Shown here piece by piece: positions 16,234-24,171 of a DNA stretch of 31,394 nucleotides. The stretch is from assembly GCA_002297815.1 (NCBI GenBank), contig DBKH01000052.1:1-31394 (forward strand), in the 5' to 3' direction. Source of the stretch: Bacteroidales bacterium UBA755 (lineage in GTDB: Bacteria > Bacteroidota > Bacteroidia > Bacteroidales > UBA932). Made by a program: the position numbers and the translations under genes. Below the pieces are notes generated by a model. That model ran no database searches. It was not told the DNA's origin and worked only from the letters and a program-made list of their open reading frames with translations. Position 1 is the first letter of the stretch. Each line of letters begins with the position of its first letter.

Positions 16234-17736
16234 ATGGAGAAAATAAGATATAGTATATTGGCTGCCATTCTGCTTCTTTCTGTCTTTCCCTCTTGCTGGA
16301 AGATTGATGAGGGAGAGACCTTGACATTGGAACCGATAGACGTAGTGGCAGCGTCAGACACAATCAATGCTGACCTTGGAGTTGAACTGAAATATGAAGG
16401 GTTGACTGTCAAGAGCGGGCTTGATGTGAAGTACGAGTGGGTGTACGGTCAGCCTGCGGATGGAAAGACGATAGCTGATCATCTTTTCAAGGCAGGCACA
16501 ATCGAACAGGTTTCTACTTCACCTACCATTGACTACACCTTCTCAAAGATCGGGACATTCCTCCTACGTCTGAGACTTGACAACGGGGAGAGTGTGTCTT
16601 ATAAATATTTCACCCTTAATGTCAACTCAGGTTATGATGAGGGAGTGGCCATCCTAAGCAATGATCAGGCTGGTAACGGCAGGCTGACGTTCGTGAAAAC
16701 CTTGACTTCTGAAGAAAGTGCTGCGGGCAAGCAGGAGGTATTCCCGGATGTGTTCTCATCAATCAATCCTGGCCAGACACTGAAAAACGGAGTGGCTCTT
16801 TATATGTCAAATGCCACAGTTAAAAAAGTTGACTATTCAGGACTTCTTATCGCGACAAAGGACGAGAAAGGCACTATGTGGCACATGGAAGCCAAGACAT
16901 TTCAGTTGTTCCAGAAAGCCAGCATGGTTGCCACAGGGGCTAATTTCAAGGCTTTCGGAGGAGAATTGGCTTCGACATCTGGTTTCGCCTCATTCCTGCT
17001 AGGTGACAATTCTCACGTCTATCGCTACGACATGCTTCTAGGAAATTACACGGACATGATAGACATTAAGCCGATGACTCGAATTTTCGGAGGCCTGTCC
17101 AGGACGTCCGAGAAATCTGAATCCGTCCGGACTACGATCTACTACACTGGAGACTCTCTCTGCTTGAGGAGGAACGCTTCCTCCGGGGCATTATATTACT
17201 CGGAGCGTGGCTACTCCGTGGTGAATATGGCAACGATGAGAACGGCCAAAAGTAATGGCCTTTACATTCTTTTTAGGAATAAGGCAAACCCGAATGAGTA
17301 TCTTATCCGCAACACAGATGGTGTCGGTGGATCCGGAACTTTAAAGAAATGGGGAACTTCTGTCACCTTCACTACCGATGATCTGAAGATGGATGAAAAC
17401 AGCAAGTTCGTGAACACCAAGCATTCATCAGATGTCTATTACACTTTCCAGAATGCCATCTACAGATGGTCTTTAATCAGTGCTCCGGCTACCAAGCCTG
17501 CGATAACTGTTCCTGATGGAGAGCAAATCCGCGACATTGCCACCAATTTCAAAGGACGTGACAAGGGAGACGATGGAGAGGACCTTCTTTATGTGGTGAC
17601 CTACAATCCATCCAGGTCCGGGGACAAGAAAGGTAGTCTCTACGTCTTCTCATTCTCTGATGACTCGCTTGTCCGCTCCTATGAGGGGATCTGCGATGAT
17701 CCGGCCTCGGTGCTGTACAAGTACAGAGTAAACTGA
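16234..17736 (+). CDS. PKD-like family lipoprotein of the peptide-utilisation locus
   Basis: 500 residues; lipobox VFPSC near residue 21. Residues ~35-130 contain a PKD/Ig-like fold (VKYEWVYGQ, PTIDYTFSKIGTFLLRLRLDNGESVSYKYFTLNV). The rest (~135-500) has repeated beta-rich segments that could form a propeller-like or sandwich domain (EGVAILSN near the start of the domain, GSLYVFSFSDDSLV near its end). Such proteins are commonly annotated as PKD-like family lipoproteins next to DUF4843 and SusD genes. I infer surface substrate binding. The stop codon is six bases before the next possible ATG, showing tight operon organisation with the metalloprotease. Confidence 0.78.
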   Translation: MEKIRYSILAAILLLSVFPSCWKIDEGETLTLEPIDVVAASDTINADLGVELKYEGLTVKSGLDVKYEWVYGQPADGKTIADHLFKAGTIEQVSTSPTIDYTFSKIGTFLLRLRLDNGESVSYKYFTLNVNSGYDEGVAILSNDQAGNGRLTFVKTLTSEESAAGKQEVFPDVFSSINPGQTLKNGVALYMSNATVKKVDYSGLLIATKDEKGTMWHMEAKTFQLFQKASMVATGANFKAFGGELASTSGFASFLLGDNSHVYRYDMLLGNYTDMIDIKPMTRIFGGLSRTSEKSESVRTTIYYTGDSLCLRRNASSGALYYSERGYSVVNMATMRTAKSNGLYILFRNKANPNEYLIRNTDGVGGSGTLKKWGTSVTFTTDDLKMDENSKFVNTKHSSDVYYTFQNAIYRWSLISAPATKPAITVPDGEQIRDIATNFKGRDKGDDGEDLLYVVTYNPSRSGDKKGSLYVFSFSDDSLVRSYEGICDDPASVLYKYRVN

Positions 17737-17742
17737 TAATCA

Positions 17743-20349
17743 ATGATAACAAGAATTACTATGACAAAAAGGAACATTATCCTCGCTTTGATCGCCGCCG
17801 CGCTGTTGGTTCCGTCCACAGACGCGGCAGCGTTCCCGTTTAAGAAAAAGAAGAAGAAAAAAGCCCAGACGGAGGCAGTGACGGCACCGAAGCCAGCCCC
17901 GAAGAAGAAGCAGACCCCTTACGAGAAACTGATGAAGGAGGTCGCTGATTCGGCTTGCGGAGGCACATTCAACCTTTACCGCACGTCCAAGGACAAAATC
18001 TACATGGGATTTCCAAGGAATATGATGGGACGCAGGATGCTTGTGGGAAGTACGATCACCGCGACAAGCAATCCGTCTTACTTGAATGTGGGCTACAAGT
18101 ACGCCAAGCCGACATATTTCCAGATTGACTTGAAGGACAGCCTTGTGGTGCTGACTGTCCCTGGAACAAACGCCACAAGTTCTGATCCAGGAATGCAGAC
18201 CGCCCTTGAACGCAGCTATATTCCTAAAGTCTTGAGAAGGATAGCTGTGCAGGCAACGAGCAAGGACAGCTCAGAGGTAATCTTCGAGGTGACTCCGCTC
18301 ATCAATTCGTTGGCTCCTAAGGGAAAGAACTTTTCCCTCACGAAGGCAGCGGATGAAAAAGCCACATGGTTCAGCGACCTCAAGGCATTCAGCGACAACG
18401 CTTCCGTCAAAGTGCATTCCAATGTGGATTTCACGAAGACTTTCCTTATGCTTAAAGGCAAGGTCGGCTCCGGTTCGATGGCCTACACAGTCTCTTTCCT
18501 GCTGCTGCCTGAAAAACCAATGCCTGCTCGTGTGCAAGATTCAAGAATAGGCGTGTTCCCAGTCGGTCCGGGGGAGGGAAGTGTCAAGTACAACCTGTCC
18601 TCCGCTGAGGATGGTTTCAAAGGCTATGTTCTTGCCTCCCGTTGGAGACTTGAGCTCTCAGACACGACTGCCTGGCAGAAAGGCCAGAAGGTCCCTGTAA
18701 AGAATCCGATTGTATGGTACGTGGACAACTCATTCCCAGAGGCTTGGAGAGCTCCTATCAAGAAAGGCGTCCTTGCGTGGAATCATGCCTTTGAGGCAAT
18801 TGGTCTAAAGGATGTGATGCAGGTGCGTGACTTCCCGACTGCCGAAGAGGACCCGCAGTTCGATCCTGACAATCTGAAATATTCATGCATTAGGTACGTC
18901 CCTGACGCCACGATGAACGCCATGGGCCCGTCCTGGGTGGATCCTGTGACAGGTGAGATTCTGAACGCATCTGTGCTTGTCTATAACGATGTCATTAAGC
19001 TCATCAACAACTGGCGTTTCGTTCAGACCTCGCAGGTGGATGAGAAAGTCCGTTCCGTCAAGATGCCTCAGGACATTATTGACGAGTCGATGGTCTATGT
19101 AATCTCTCACGAAATCGGTCACACTCTGGGACTTATGCACAACATGGGAGCATCTTCCGCCTATCCGACCGACTCTTTGAGAAATGCGGCTTTTACGGCC
19201 AAGTATGGCACGACTCCGTCAATCATGGACTATGCCCGTTTCAACTATGTTGCTCAGCCTCAGGACAAGGACGTAAAACTTGTGCCTCCGTCTCTTGGTG
19301 TGTATGATGAATATGCCATTAAGTGGCTCTATACTCCTGTTGTAGGCGCGAAGGACATTTGGGAGGAGGCTGCAATTGCTGAAAAGATCATTGACGAGAA
19401 AGCTGGTGATCCGCTTTACCGTTACGGAGCGCAGCAGCTCTCCAACACTGGCTATGGCTCCTACGATCCGAGCGCAAGGACTGAGGACTTGGGCAACGAT
19501 CCGATTAAGTCCAGCGACTACGGAATCAAGAACCTCAAGTACATTCTTCCAAAGATGAACGAATGGGTCTGCGCAGATGACTGTGACTTTACCCACAGGA
19601 ACGACCTCTACATCCAACTGACAAACCAGTACTACCGCTACATCGGCAATGTGCTGGCGCAAGTCGGAGGAATATACCTGAACAATGTCAAGGAGGGTTC
19701 CGCTGTCAAACCTTCGGTCCCTGTATCCAAAAAGGTTCAGAAAGCTTCCCTGAAGTGGGTGGTTAGCCAGCTTCGTTCATCCTCGTGGATTAACAACGCT
19801 GACGTGACATCCAATCTGCCGTTGGCGGCTCCGCAGTCCAACAAGATCTGCGCTCAGGTGGCTAAGGCGCTGGCCTCCACCGTCCCAGCGAATGTTATCC
19901 TTGCTTCGGTTGTCCCCGGAGAAAGCAAACCTTACACTGTCAATGAATATTACAACGACCTCTACAACGAGGTGTTCGCATCCTCGATCACCGGGCGCAA
20001 GCTGACATCGGAGGAAAAGACTCTCCAGAGGGAAGTCTTGACCGCTTCTTCAAAAGGGGTGAAATCCATGCTGTCCAAATCGCTGGCAGAAGACTCGTCG
20101 GATGATGAATATGCTTCTGAACCGATGTGGTGCGGCTATGAAGATGTGGCTCTTGGTGAGGGTAAAGGCCCTTATCAGAAGGCGGTGAGCGTTCTGACAA
20201 TTGACGAGAGTGACGGATGCCGGATCGTGTTCCTGAACAAGGTCAAGGCTTTGGCCACTTCCCGCAAATCCTCCGCTCCTTTGGAAGATCGCGCTCACTA
20301 CGAGTACCTTCTCGCACGTGTCAACGCTGCTCTTCAGGCTCAGAAATAG
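17743..20349 (+). CDS. Secreted zinc-dependent metalloprotease (DUF5117/DUF5118/DUF4953 type)
   Basis: 868 residues if started at 17743; the ATG at 17761 gives a more compact signal peptide (MTKRNIILALIAAALLVPSTDA). Just after the signal is a run of seven lysines within a basic segment (KFKK type), then a DUF5118-like stretch (~50-100, GGTFNLYRTSKDKIYMGFPRNMMG) and a DUF5117-like domain (~100-290). The catalytic region follows: HEIGHTLGLMH at 456-466 supplies the metzincin zinc site HExxHxxGxxH (H456, E457, H460, H466), and SIMDYARFNY downstream is the Met-turn. The C-terminal ~250 residues are helical and unassigned. Likely periplasmic or surface protease that cuts protein or peptide gathered by the upstream SusCD and lipoproteins. 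Last clear member of the operon. Confidence 0.9.
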   Translation: MITRITMTKRNIILALIAAALLVPSTDAAAFPFKKKKKKKAQTEAVTAPKPAPKKKQTPYEKLMKEVADSACGGTFNLYRTSKDKIYMGFPRNMMGRRMLVGSTITATSNPSYLNVGYKYAKPTYFQIDLKDSLVVLTVPGTNATSSDPGMQTALERSYIPKVLRRIAVQATSKDSSEVIFEVTPLINSLAPKGKNFSLTKAADEKATWFSDLKAFSDNASVKVHSNVDFTKTFLMLKGKVGSGSMAYTVSFLLLPEKPMPARVQDSRIGVFPVGPGEGSVKYNLSSAEDGFKGYVLASRWRLELSDTTAWQKGQKVPVKNPIVWYVDNSFPEAWRAPIKKGVLAWNHAFEAIGLKDVMQVRDFPTAEEDPQFDPDNLKYSCIRYVPDATMNAMGPSWVDPVTGEILNASVLVYNDVIKLINNWRFVQTSQVDEKVRSVKMPQDIIDESMVYVISHEIGHTLGLMHNMGASSAYPTDSLRNAAFTAKYGTTPSIMDYARFNYVAQPQDKDVKLVPPSLGVYDEYAIKWLYTPVVGAKDIWEEAAIAEKIIDEKAGDPLYRYGAQQLSNTGYGSYDPSARTEDLGNDPIKSSDYGIKNLKYILPKMNEWVCADDCDFTHRNDLYIQLTNQYYRYIGNVLAQVGGIYLNNVKEGSAVKPSVPVSKKVQKASLKWVVSQLRSSSWINNADVTSNLPLAAPQSNKICAQVAKALASTVPANVILASVVPGESKPYTVNEYYNDLYNEVFASSITGRKLTSEEKTLQREVLTASSKGVKSMLSKSLAEDSSDDEYASEPMWCGYEDVALGEGKGPYQKAVSVLTIDESDGCRIVFLNKVKALATSRKSSAPLEDRAHYEYLLARVNAALQAQK

Positions 20350-20364
20350 AATCACCGGTCGCTG

Positions 20365-20410
20365 TGGTTCGGCAAGCTCACCAACCATGGTTCGGCAAGC
20401 TCACCAACCA
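20365..20410. repeat. Tandem pair of 23-base palindromic repeats
   Basis: Two exact adjacent copies (20365-20387 and 20388-20410) beginning TGGTTCGGCAAGCTC and ending AACCA, each with terminal TGGTT/AACCA complementarity. They are preceded by a partial GGTCGCTG and followed directly by the 24-base REP-like element at 20413. The cluster fills the gap between the metalloprotease and nucleotidase genes. Confidence 0.85.
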
Positions 20411-20412
20411 TC

Positions 20413-20436
20413 GGTCGCTGAGCCTGTCGAAGCGAC
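20413..20436. repeat. REP-like 24-base palindrome, exact copy of 2065-2088
   Basis: Identical over 24 bases to the element after uvrB, with stem GTCGCT/AGCGAC and core TGAGCCTGTCGA. A variant copy is at 4036-4059. It lies between same-strand genes and is not followed by a T-run here, so it may stabilise or process the mRNA, or simply be a dispersed element. Confidence 0.85.
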
Positions 20437-20461
20437 TGAAAAACACAAACATATTCATTAA

Positions 20462-22213
20462 ATGAGAATTACCCCAATCATAGCGGCAGCCGCTGCACTA
20501 ACCCTTTCCGCCTGCTCCACCCTAAAAGATGGAGAGTACAACCTTTCTGTAGTCTCCACCGGAGACGGCCACGGCTATTGGTTCGCCAAACCCATAGAGG
20601 ACGGAGGCCGCGCCAGAGGATCCCTTATGTCCCAAAGCGCCTTCGTCAACGGAATCCGCGAGTCAAAGGGAGCTGACAACGTCATCCTAGTCGATGCCGG
20701 AGACAACTTCTTCGGTAACGGTGCTCCGTTCTACTACAACTATGTTGACACAACATCCACCCACCTCTATCCGAGACTGGCTTCCTACATGGGCTACGAC
20801 GCTGTCATTGCTGGCCATTCCGATTTCGAGTCTGGCCATCGTGTTTATGACCGTGTCGCCAAGGAAATGAAAAAGGAAGGTATCCCTCTTCTTGCCGGCA
20901 ACGCCTTGTCCGACAAGAACGGCAAGCCATATTTCCCGGCATATTCAATAATAAAGAAAGGAGGAGTCAAGGTCGCTGTTCTTGGTTACACCAACGCTGA
21001 CAACGCCTCGTTGATGGACGGAAGCTGCGTCTCCGGCCTTCATTTCGAATCGCTTCTGCCTCTGGTTCAGGAGGATGTGGACAAGGTCCGCTCTAAGGAG
21101 AAGCCACAGGTAGTGATTGTCGTGGCTCATACAGCAATGGGTAAAGGTGACGGGCAAAACCTTGAGAAACAGGGCCTTGACCTGTTCCGGAGCCTAAGGG
21201 GAGTGGACGTTGTCATCGCAGGCCACGACCATTCCAACAAGGTGATGAGCGCTGACAGCATTGTGGTTCTTGATTGCGGAAGGGCCGGACAGAACGCAGG
21301 CGTTACCGACATCAAGCTCGTTGTGAAAGGAGGAAAGGTCGTAAGCCGCACGTTGGACGCGCGGATGGCTTCCATTAGTGCCGAGGAATATGACAGTGCG
21401 ATGGAGAAGGCTTTTGAATCTGATTACGACAAGGTTCACAGTTTCATGATAAGCACGGTCGGAGAGATTAAGAAAGATCTGGTTTCCAGAGAGTTCTATT
21501 ACAAGCAGTGCGACTACCTGAACTTCCTCCACGCCCTTGCTTTCAGCGCTTATCCGGTGGACATCTCATTGTCTGCCACACTTCTGATAGACGGTAAGGT
21601 TCCTGCCGGTGATGTCCGCTATCAGGACATCCGCAAGGTCTATCCTTACGAGAACAAACTGGTTGTCTTGAGACTGACCGGAGCCGAGATTCTGAAATAC
21701 CTTGAAGCCAGCTATGACGCGTGGATCAACACTGTGACGGAACCTTCCGAGGATGCTCATGTTTTGAAAATCAAGCAGTCCAAGGACTATTCCACCGGGA
21801 AGATGGCCTGGAAGCTAGCCAAGAGCCCGGCCAACTTCGATTCCGCTGCTGGAATCAACTACACGGTAGATGTGACAAAGCCTTATGGCTCCAGAGTCAC
21901 AATCACCGGGATGGCGGACGGTAGGGCATTCGAGATGGACAAGGAATATCTTGCCGCGATAACCACTTACAGGTCAGTCGGCTCTGGCGGACTTTTGAAA
22001 GCCGCTGGACTTACTGACGCGAAGTCTGTTGAAGACAGGATCGTTTACCGAGGCCCTGAGTTCAGGACAATTCTCTATGAGTATTTCAAAAAGTACGGCA
22101 GTGTGGATCCTGCGGTCATCGGTGACCCTAAAGTCATCGGTTCATGGAAGTTTGTTCCTGATTTCGCCCCTGCCGCCATCAAGGCCGATGTGGAATTGCT
22201 TTACGGAAAATAA
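20462..22213 (+). CDS. 5'-nucleotidase/metallophosphatase-family lipoprotein with altered active-site motif
   Basis: 583 residues; lipobox LSAC with C18, so probably anchored in the envelope. The N-terminal calcineurin-like phosphoesterase domain shows D35-x-H37-G, DAGDNF (G80-D81), a His in VVAHTAMG and AGHDHS. The C-terminal 5_nucleotid_C domain (~330-540) has YKQCDYLNFLHALAFS, YPYENKLVVLRLTGAEILKYLE and TTYRSVGSGG. The family hydrolyses nucleotides, or related phosphate and sulfate esters, outside the cytoplasm. The third metal motif, normally GNH(E/D), reads G118-H119-S120-D121, losing both the Asn ligand and the catalytic His, so activity may be changed. It follows the metalloprotease after a 112-base gap holding palindromic repeats and overlaps the next gene by one base (TAATG). 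Confidence 0.83.
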   Translation: MRITPIIAAAAALTLSACSTLKDGEYNLSVVSTGDGHGYWFAKPIEDGGRARGSLMSQSAFVNGIRESKGADNVILVDAGDNFFGNGAPFYYNYVDTTSTHLYPRLASYMGYDAVIAGHSDFESGHRVYDRVAKEMKKEGIPLLAGNALSDKNGKPYFPAYSIIKKGGVKVAVLGYTNADNASLMDGSCVSGLHFESLLPLVQEDVDKVRSKEKPQVVIVVAHTAMGKGDGQNLEKQGLDLFRSLRGVDVVIAGHDHSNKVMSADSIVVLDCGRAGQNAGVTDIKLVVKGGKVVSRTLDARMASISAEEYDSAMEKAFESDYDKVHSFMISTVGEIKKDLVSREFYYKQCDYLNFLHALAFSAYPVDISLSATLLIDGKVPAGDVRYQDIRKVYPYENKLVVLRLTGAEILKYLEASYDAWINTVTEPSEDAHVLKIKQSKDYSTGKMAWKLAKSPANFDSAAGINYTVDVTKPYGSRVTITGMADGRAFEMDKEYLAAITTYRSVGSGGLLKAAGLTDAKSVEDRIVYRGPEFRTILYEYFKKYGSVDPAVIGDPKVIGSWKFVPDFAPAAIKADVELLYGK

Positions 22214-23583
22214 TGAATATCTTTGCGTGGATGAAAAAGATAGTTCTGAATAACATTGTCCTTGCGGTGGCTTCTCTGCTCTCCGCGGGGACATATTCAT
22301 TTGCCCAGATTCCAGCGACTCCGGAGCAAAGAACAGTTGTTGAGAAGGAATATGGTGTGAAGAATGTCGTGCGCAAGTACGACACGCATGCCGAAATGAT
22401 GGCTGACCCGAACAAAACCGGTGGGGAATATTTCATGTACAGTTTTGACGACGTGAGATTGACTCCGGCTCCGAAAGGCTATAAGCCTGTCTATATCAGC
22501 CATATCGGTCGTCACGGTGCAAGGTATGCAATTAGTGATAAGGTCTATGAGAATCTTCGAAAGATTCTGGCCGAAGCCCATGATTCCGGCAAACTGACCG
22601 AGGCGGGGGAGTCTCTTCGCCAACGATACGAGGCGTTCTATCCGTCCGTGGCGTTCCGAGGAGGTGAATTGACCCATAAGGGCCAGGAACAGCTCCGTGG
22701 GATAGCTGATGTGATGTACCGTGATTTCCCCGAGGTGTTCAAGGGTAAGACCAACGCTGAGGTTCTGTGCACAGTGACTCCGCGAGTGATAGTCAGCATG
22801 AATTCTTTCATGGATGAACTCAAGGGCTTGGACAATGATTTGAATTACAGTCTGGAATGCAGCACATCGATCATGCCGCTGATTCATCCCAACGGAGCCG
22901 CGAACCCTTACCGTGTCAAGGCGCGGACTCCGGCCAGTGTCCGTGCCAAGGCTGACAGTCTTCTTTCCGCGAGGGTGGACGTGAAAAGGTTCTGCTCAAA
23001 GTATTTCAATGACACCGACTTTTTGGAGAAGTCCTACGGCTTGTGGAAGTTCGAGCTGGACCTGCGCACAGTGATCCTAGACCTTCAATGTCTTGACAAT
23101 GAACCTTCTGATAGGTTAGAAGACATATTCACGTTTGAGGAACTTTTCGCTATCTGGGAGGTTTGGAATTTCAACGGCTACTTAAGCATGGGCCGCTCGC
23201 CATTGACGGACAACAAAGGCGTCCTCAACACTTCCGCCATACTTAAGAACATCATCGAGTGCGCTGACCGTGATTTAGCTTCCGGCCAGGTTCAGTTGAG
23301 CCTCCGCTTTTCCCATGACACTGCAATTCTTCCTTTGCTCTCGTACATGAAACTGGATAATTTCGGTGCAGTAGTGAACGACCCAAAAGAGGTGAAGAAT
23401 TGGTGGAGATCGGATTTCATCCCCATGGCCTCCAACCTCCAGCTAATCTTCTACCGCAGCAACCGCACCCCAGAGATCCTAGTAAAAGTCCTCTACAACG
23501 GCCACGAAGCCTCCCTCCCAATCCCTCAGACCGCCCCATCTTTCTATTCATGGGCCACCTTCAAGGACTATTACAGGGATTAG
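22213..23583 (+). CDS. Exported histidine-type phosphatase (branch 2, phytase/MINPP-like)
   Basis: 456 residues from the ATG that overlaps the upstream stop; the ATG at 22231 gives a more standard signal peptide (MKKIVLNNIVLAVASLLSAGTYSFAQ). The phosphohistidine motif is R100-H101-G102-A103-R104-Y (HIGRHGARY) and the proton-donor HD is at H368-D369 (RFSHDTAI). Both fit histidine acid phosphatases of the type that includes multiple inositol polyphosphate phosphatases; length is normal. It likely removes phosphate from phytate or other organic phosphates in the periplasm or outside. Its overlap with the nucleotidase-like gene suggests joint translation and a phosphate-scavenging pair at the end of the peptide locus. 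Exact substrate cannot be told from sequence. Confidence 0.85.
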   Translation: MNIFAWMKKIVLNNIVLAVASLLSAGTYSFAQIPATPEQRTVVEKEYGVKNVVRKYDTHAEMMADPNKTGGEYFMYSFDDVRLTPAPKGYKPVYISHIGRHGARYAISDKVYENLRKILAEAHDSGKLTEAGESLRQRYEAFYPSVAFRGGELTHKGQEQLRGIADVMYRDFPEVFKGKTNAEVLCTVTPRVIVSMNSFMDELKGLDNDLNYSLECSTSIMPLIHPNGAANPYRVKARTPASVRAKADSLLSARVDVKRFCSKYFNDTDFLEKSYGLWKFELDLRTVILDLQCLDNEPSDRLEDIFTFEELFAIWEVWNFNGYLSMGRSPLTDNKGVLNTSAILKNIIECADRDLASGQVQLSLRFSHDTAILPLLSYMKLDNFGAVVNDPKEVKNWWRSDFIPMASNLQLIFYRSNRTPEILVKVLYNGHEASLPIPQTAPSFYSWATFKDYYRD

Positions 23584-23694
23584 TAGCTGCATTAAGTCCT
23601 TCCAATCTTACCATCAGTATGACTATTAAGGCAGAGGGGATGTTAAAAGACAATTTCGAAGCAAAGTGTCGTTGAAACCCTCCATTTGTCGGTT

Positions 23695-23728
23695 TTGGAC
23701 GACATTATAGTCAAATAATGTCGTCCAA
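23695..23728. repeat. Perfect 14-bp inverted repeat
   Basis: TTGGACGACATTAT (23695-23708) is mirrored exactly at 23715-23728 around the 6-base loop AGTCAA. It begins ~110 bases after the phosphatase stop and could act as an RNA hairpin. Confidence 0.8.
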
Positions 23729-23877
23729 CCTCTCCCTCACAGAAATGTTAGCTCAAATCGAAGGAATAGAGCCATGTAAAAGGTCCCTGGTGCCTACCTT
23801 ATATATCCCCGTAAGGCTTTCTTGTTGTCCACAAGCACATAAGGATGGCGTGAAAAGTCGTGAGAGGCCATTATCTG

Positions 23878-23913
23878 TGTCTGACCCCCTCTTCCAAGGA
23901 TAGGGTCAGGCAC
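23878..23913. repeat. Inverted repeat with GTGTCTGACCC arms
   Basis: CTGACCC (23881-23887) is mirrored by GGGTCAG (23903-23909); flanking bases extend the stem to about 11 pairs with one wobble (GTG before, CAC after). A CTGACCC/GGGTCAG palindrome is the kind of sequence seen in REP families, but I cannot verify family membership. Confidence 0.55.
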
Positions 23914-23984
23914 GCTTCCCCATCTCCAACTATCGTGAGTGGCACATCAGTGTGCTCATGGTCTTGGATAGAGTCTGAAAATCA

Positions 23985-24067
23985 GTTGCATGAAGGTCAC
24001 GGCAGCGACCCTTTACCCGGCTAGGGCGCGCGCAGCGCGTAGGTCGCTGCCATGACCTTCATGCAAC
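23985..24067. repeat. 26-bp inverted repeat with 31-base spacer
   Basis: Arms 23985-24010 and 24042-24067 (starting GTTGCATGAAGGTCA) match over 26 bases with one mismatch. The GC-rich spacer contains its own short palindrome (GCGCGCGCAGCGCG). The long, nearly perfect arms suggest a structured element such as a small mobile repeat or a stable RNA hairpin. Confidence 0.8.
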
Positions 24068-24075
24068 AGTAATCA

Positions 24076-24104
24076 AGCCGTATATTAGCCTATAATATAC
24101 GGCT
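24076..24104. repeat. Perfect 12-bp inverted repeat
   Basis: AGCCGTATATTA (24076-24087) is mirrored exactly at 24093-24104 around the 5-base loop GCCTA, nine bases after the previous inverted repeat. On the minus strand it is ~70 bases beyond the HAD gene stop. Confidence 0.8.
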
Positions 24105-24171
24105 GTGTAAACGCCCTGCGCGTCTTTCCAGTCTGGGGCAGTCTGGGATCGACTAACACAAGAGAAAATCC

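Larger units (their letters stand above)
23584..24171. other. Gene-free stretch rich in inverted repeats
   Basis: 588 bases between a + strand phosphatase and a - strand HAD gene, with no convincing ORF or recognised RNA. It holds four perfect or near-perfect inverted repeats (23695-23728, 23878-23913, 23985-24067, 24076-24104), each annotated separately, plus a short direct repeat (CAGTCTGGG twice near 24132-24149). Convergent 3' ends would need terminators, but none of the hairpins has a clear T-run. The stretch resembles an accumulation of REP-type elements or remnants of a small mobile element. Confidence 0.6.

Noticed and set aside
20217..20465. 82-codon + strand ORF across the repeat cluster
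   Set aside because: Its second half is only a translation of the palindromic repeats (VRQAHQPWFGKLTN, SLSLSKR) and the first half is antiparallel to nothing but out of frame with the metalloprotease.
23718..23903. 61-codon + strand ORF in the palindrome-rich gap
   Set aside because: It begins inside one inverted repeat and ends inside another, has no start context and no recognisable motif.
23795..23940. Minus-strand open stretch ending VDNKKALRGYIR
   Set aside because: It looked protein-like, but there is only an internal ATG giving 25 codons, no upstream start, and I recognise no family; at most a remnant.
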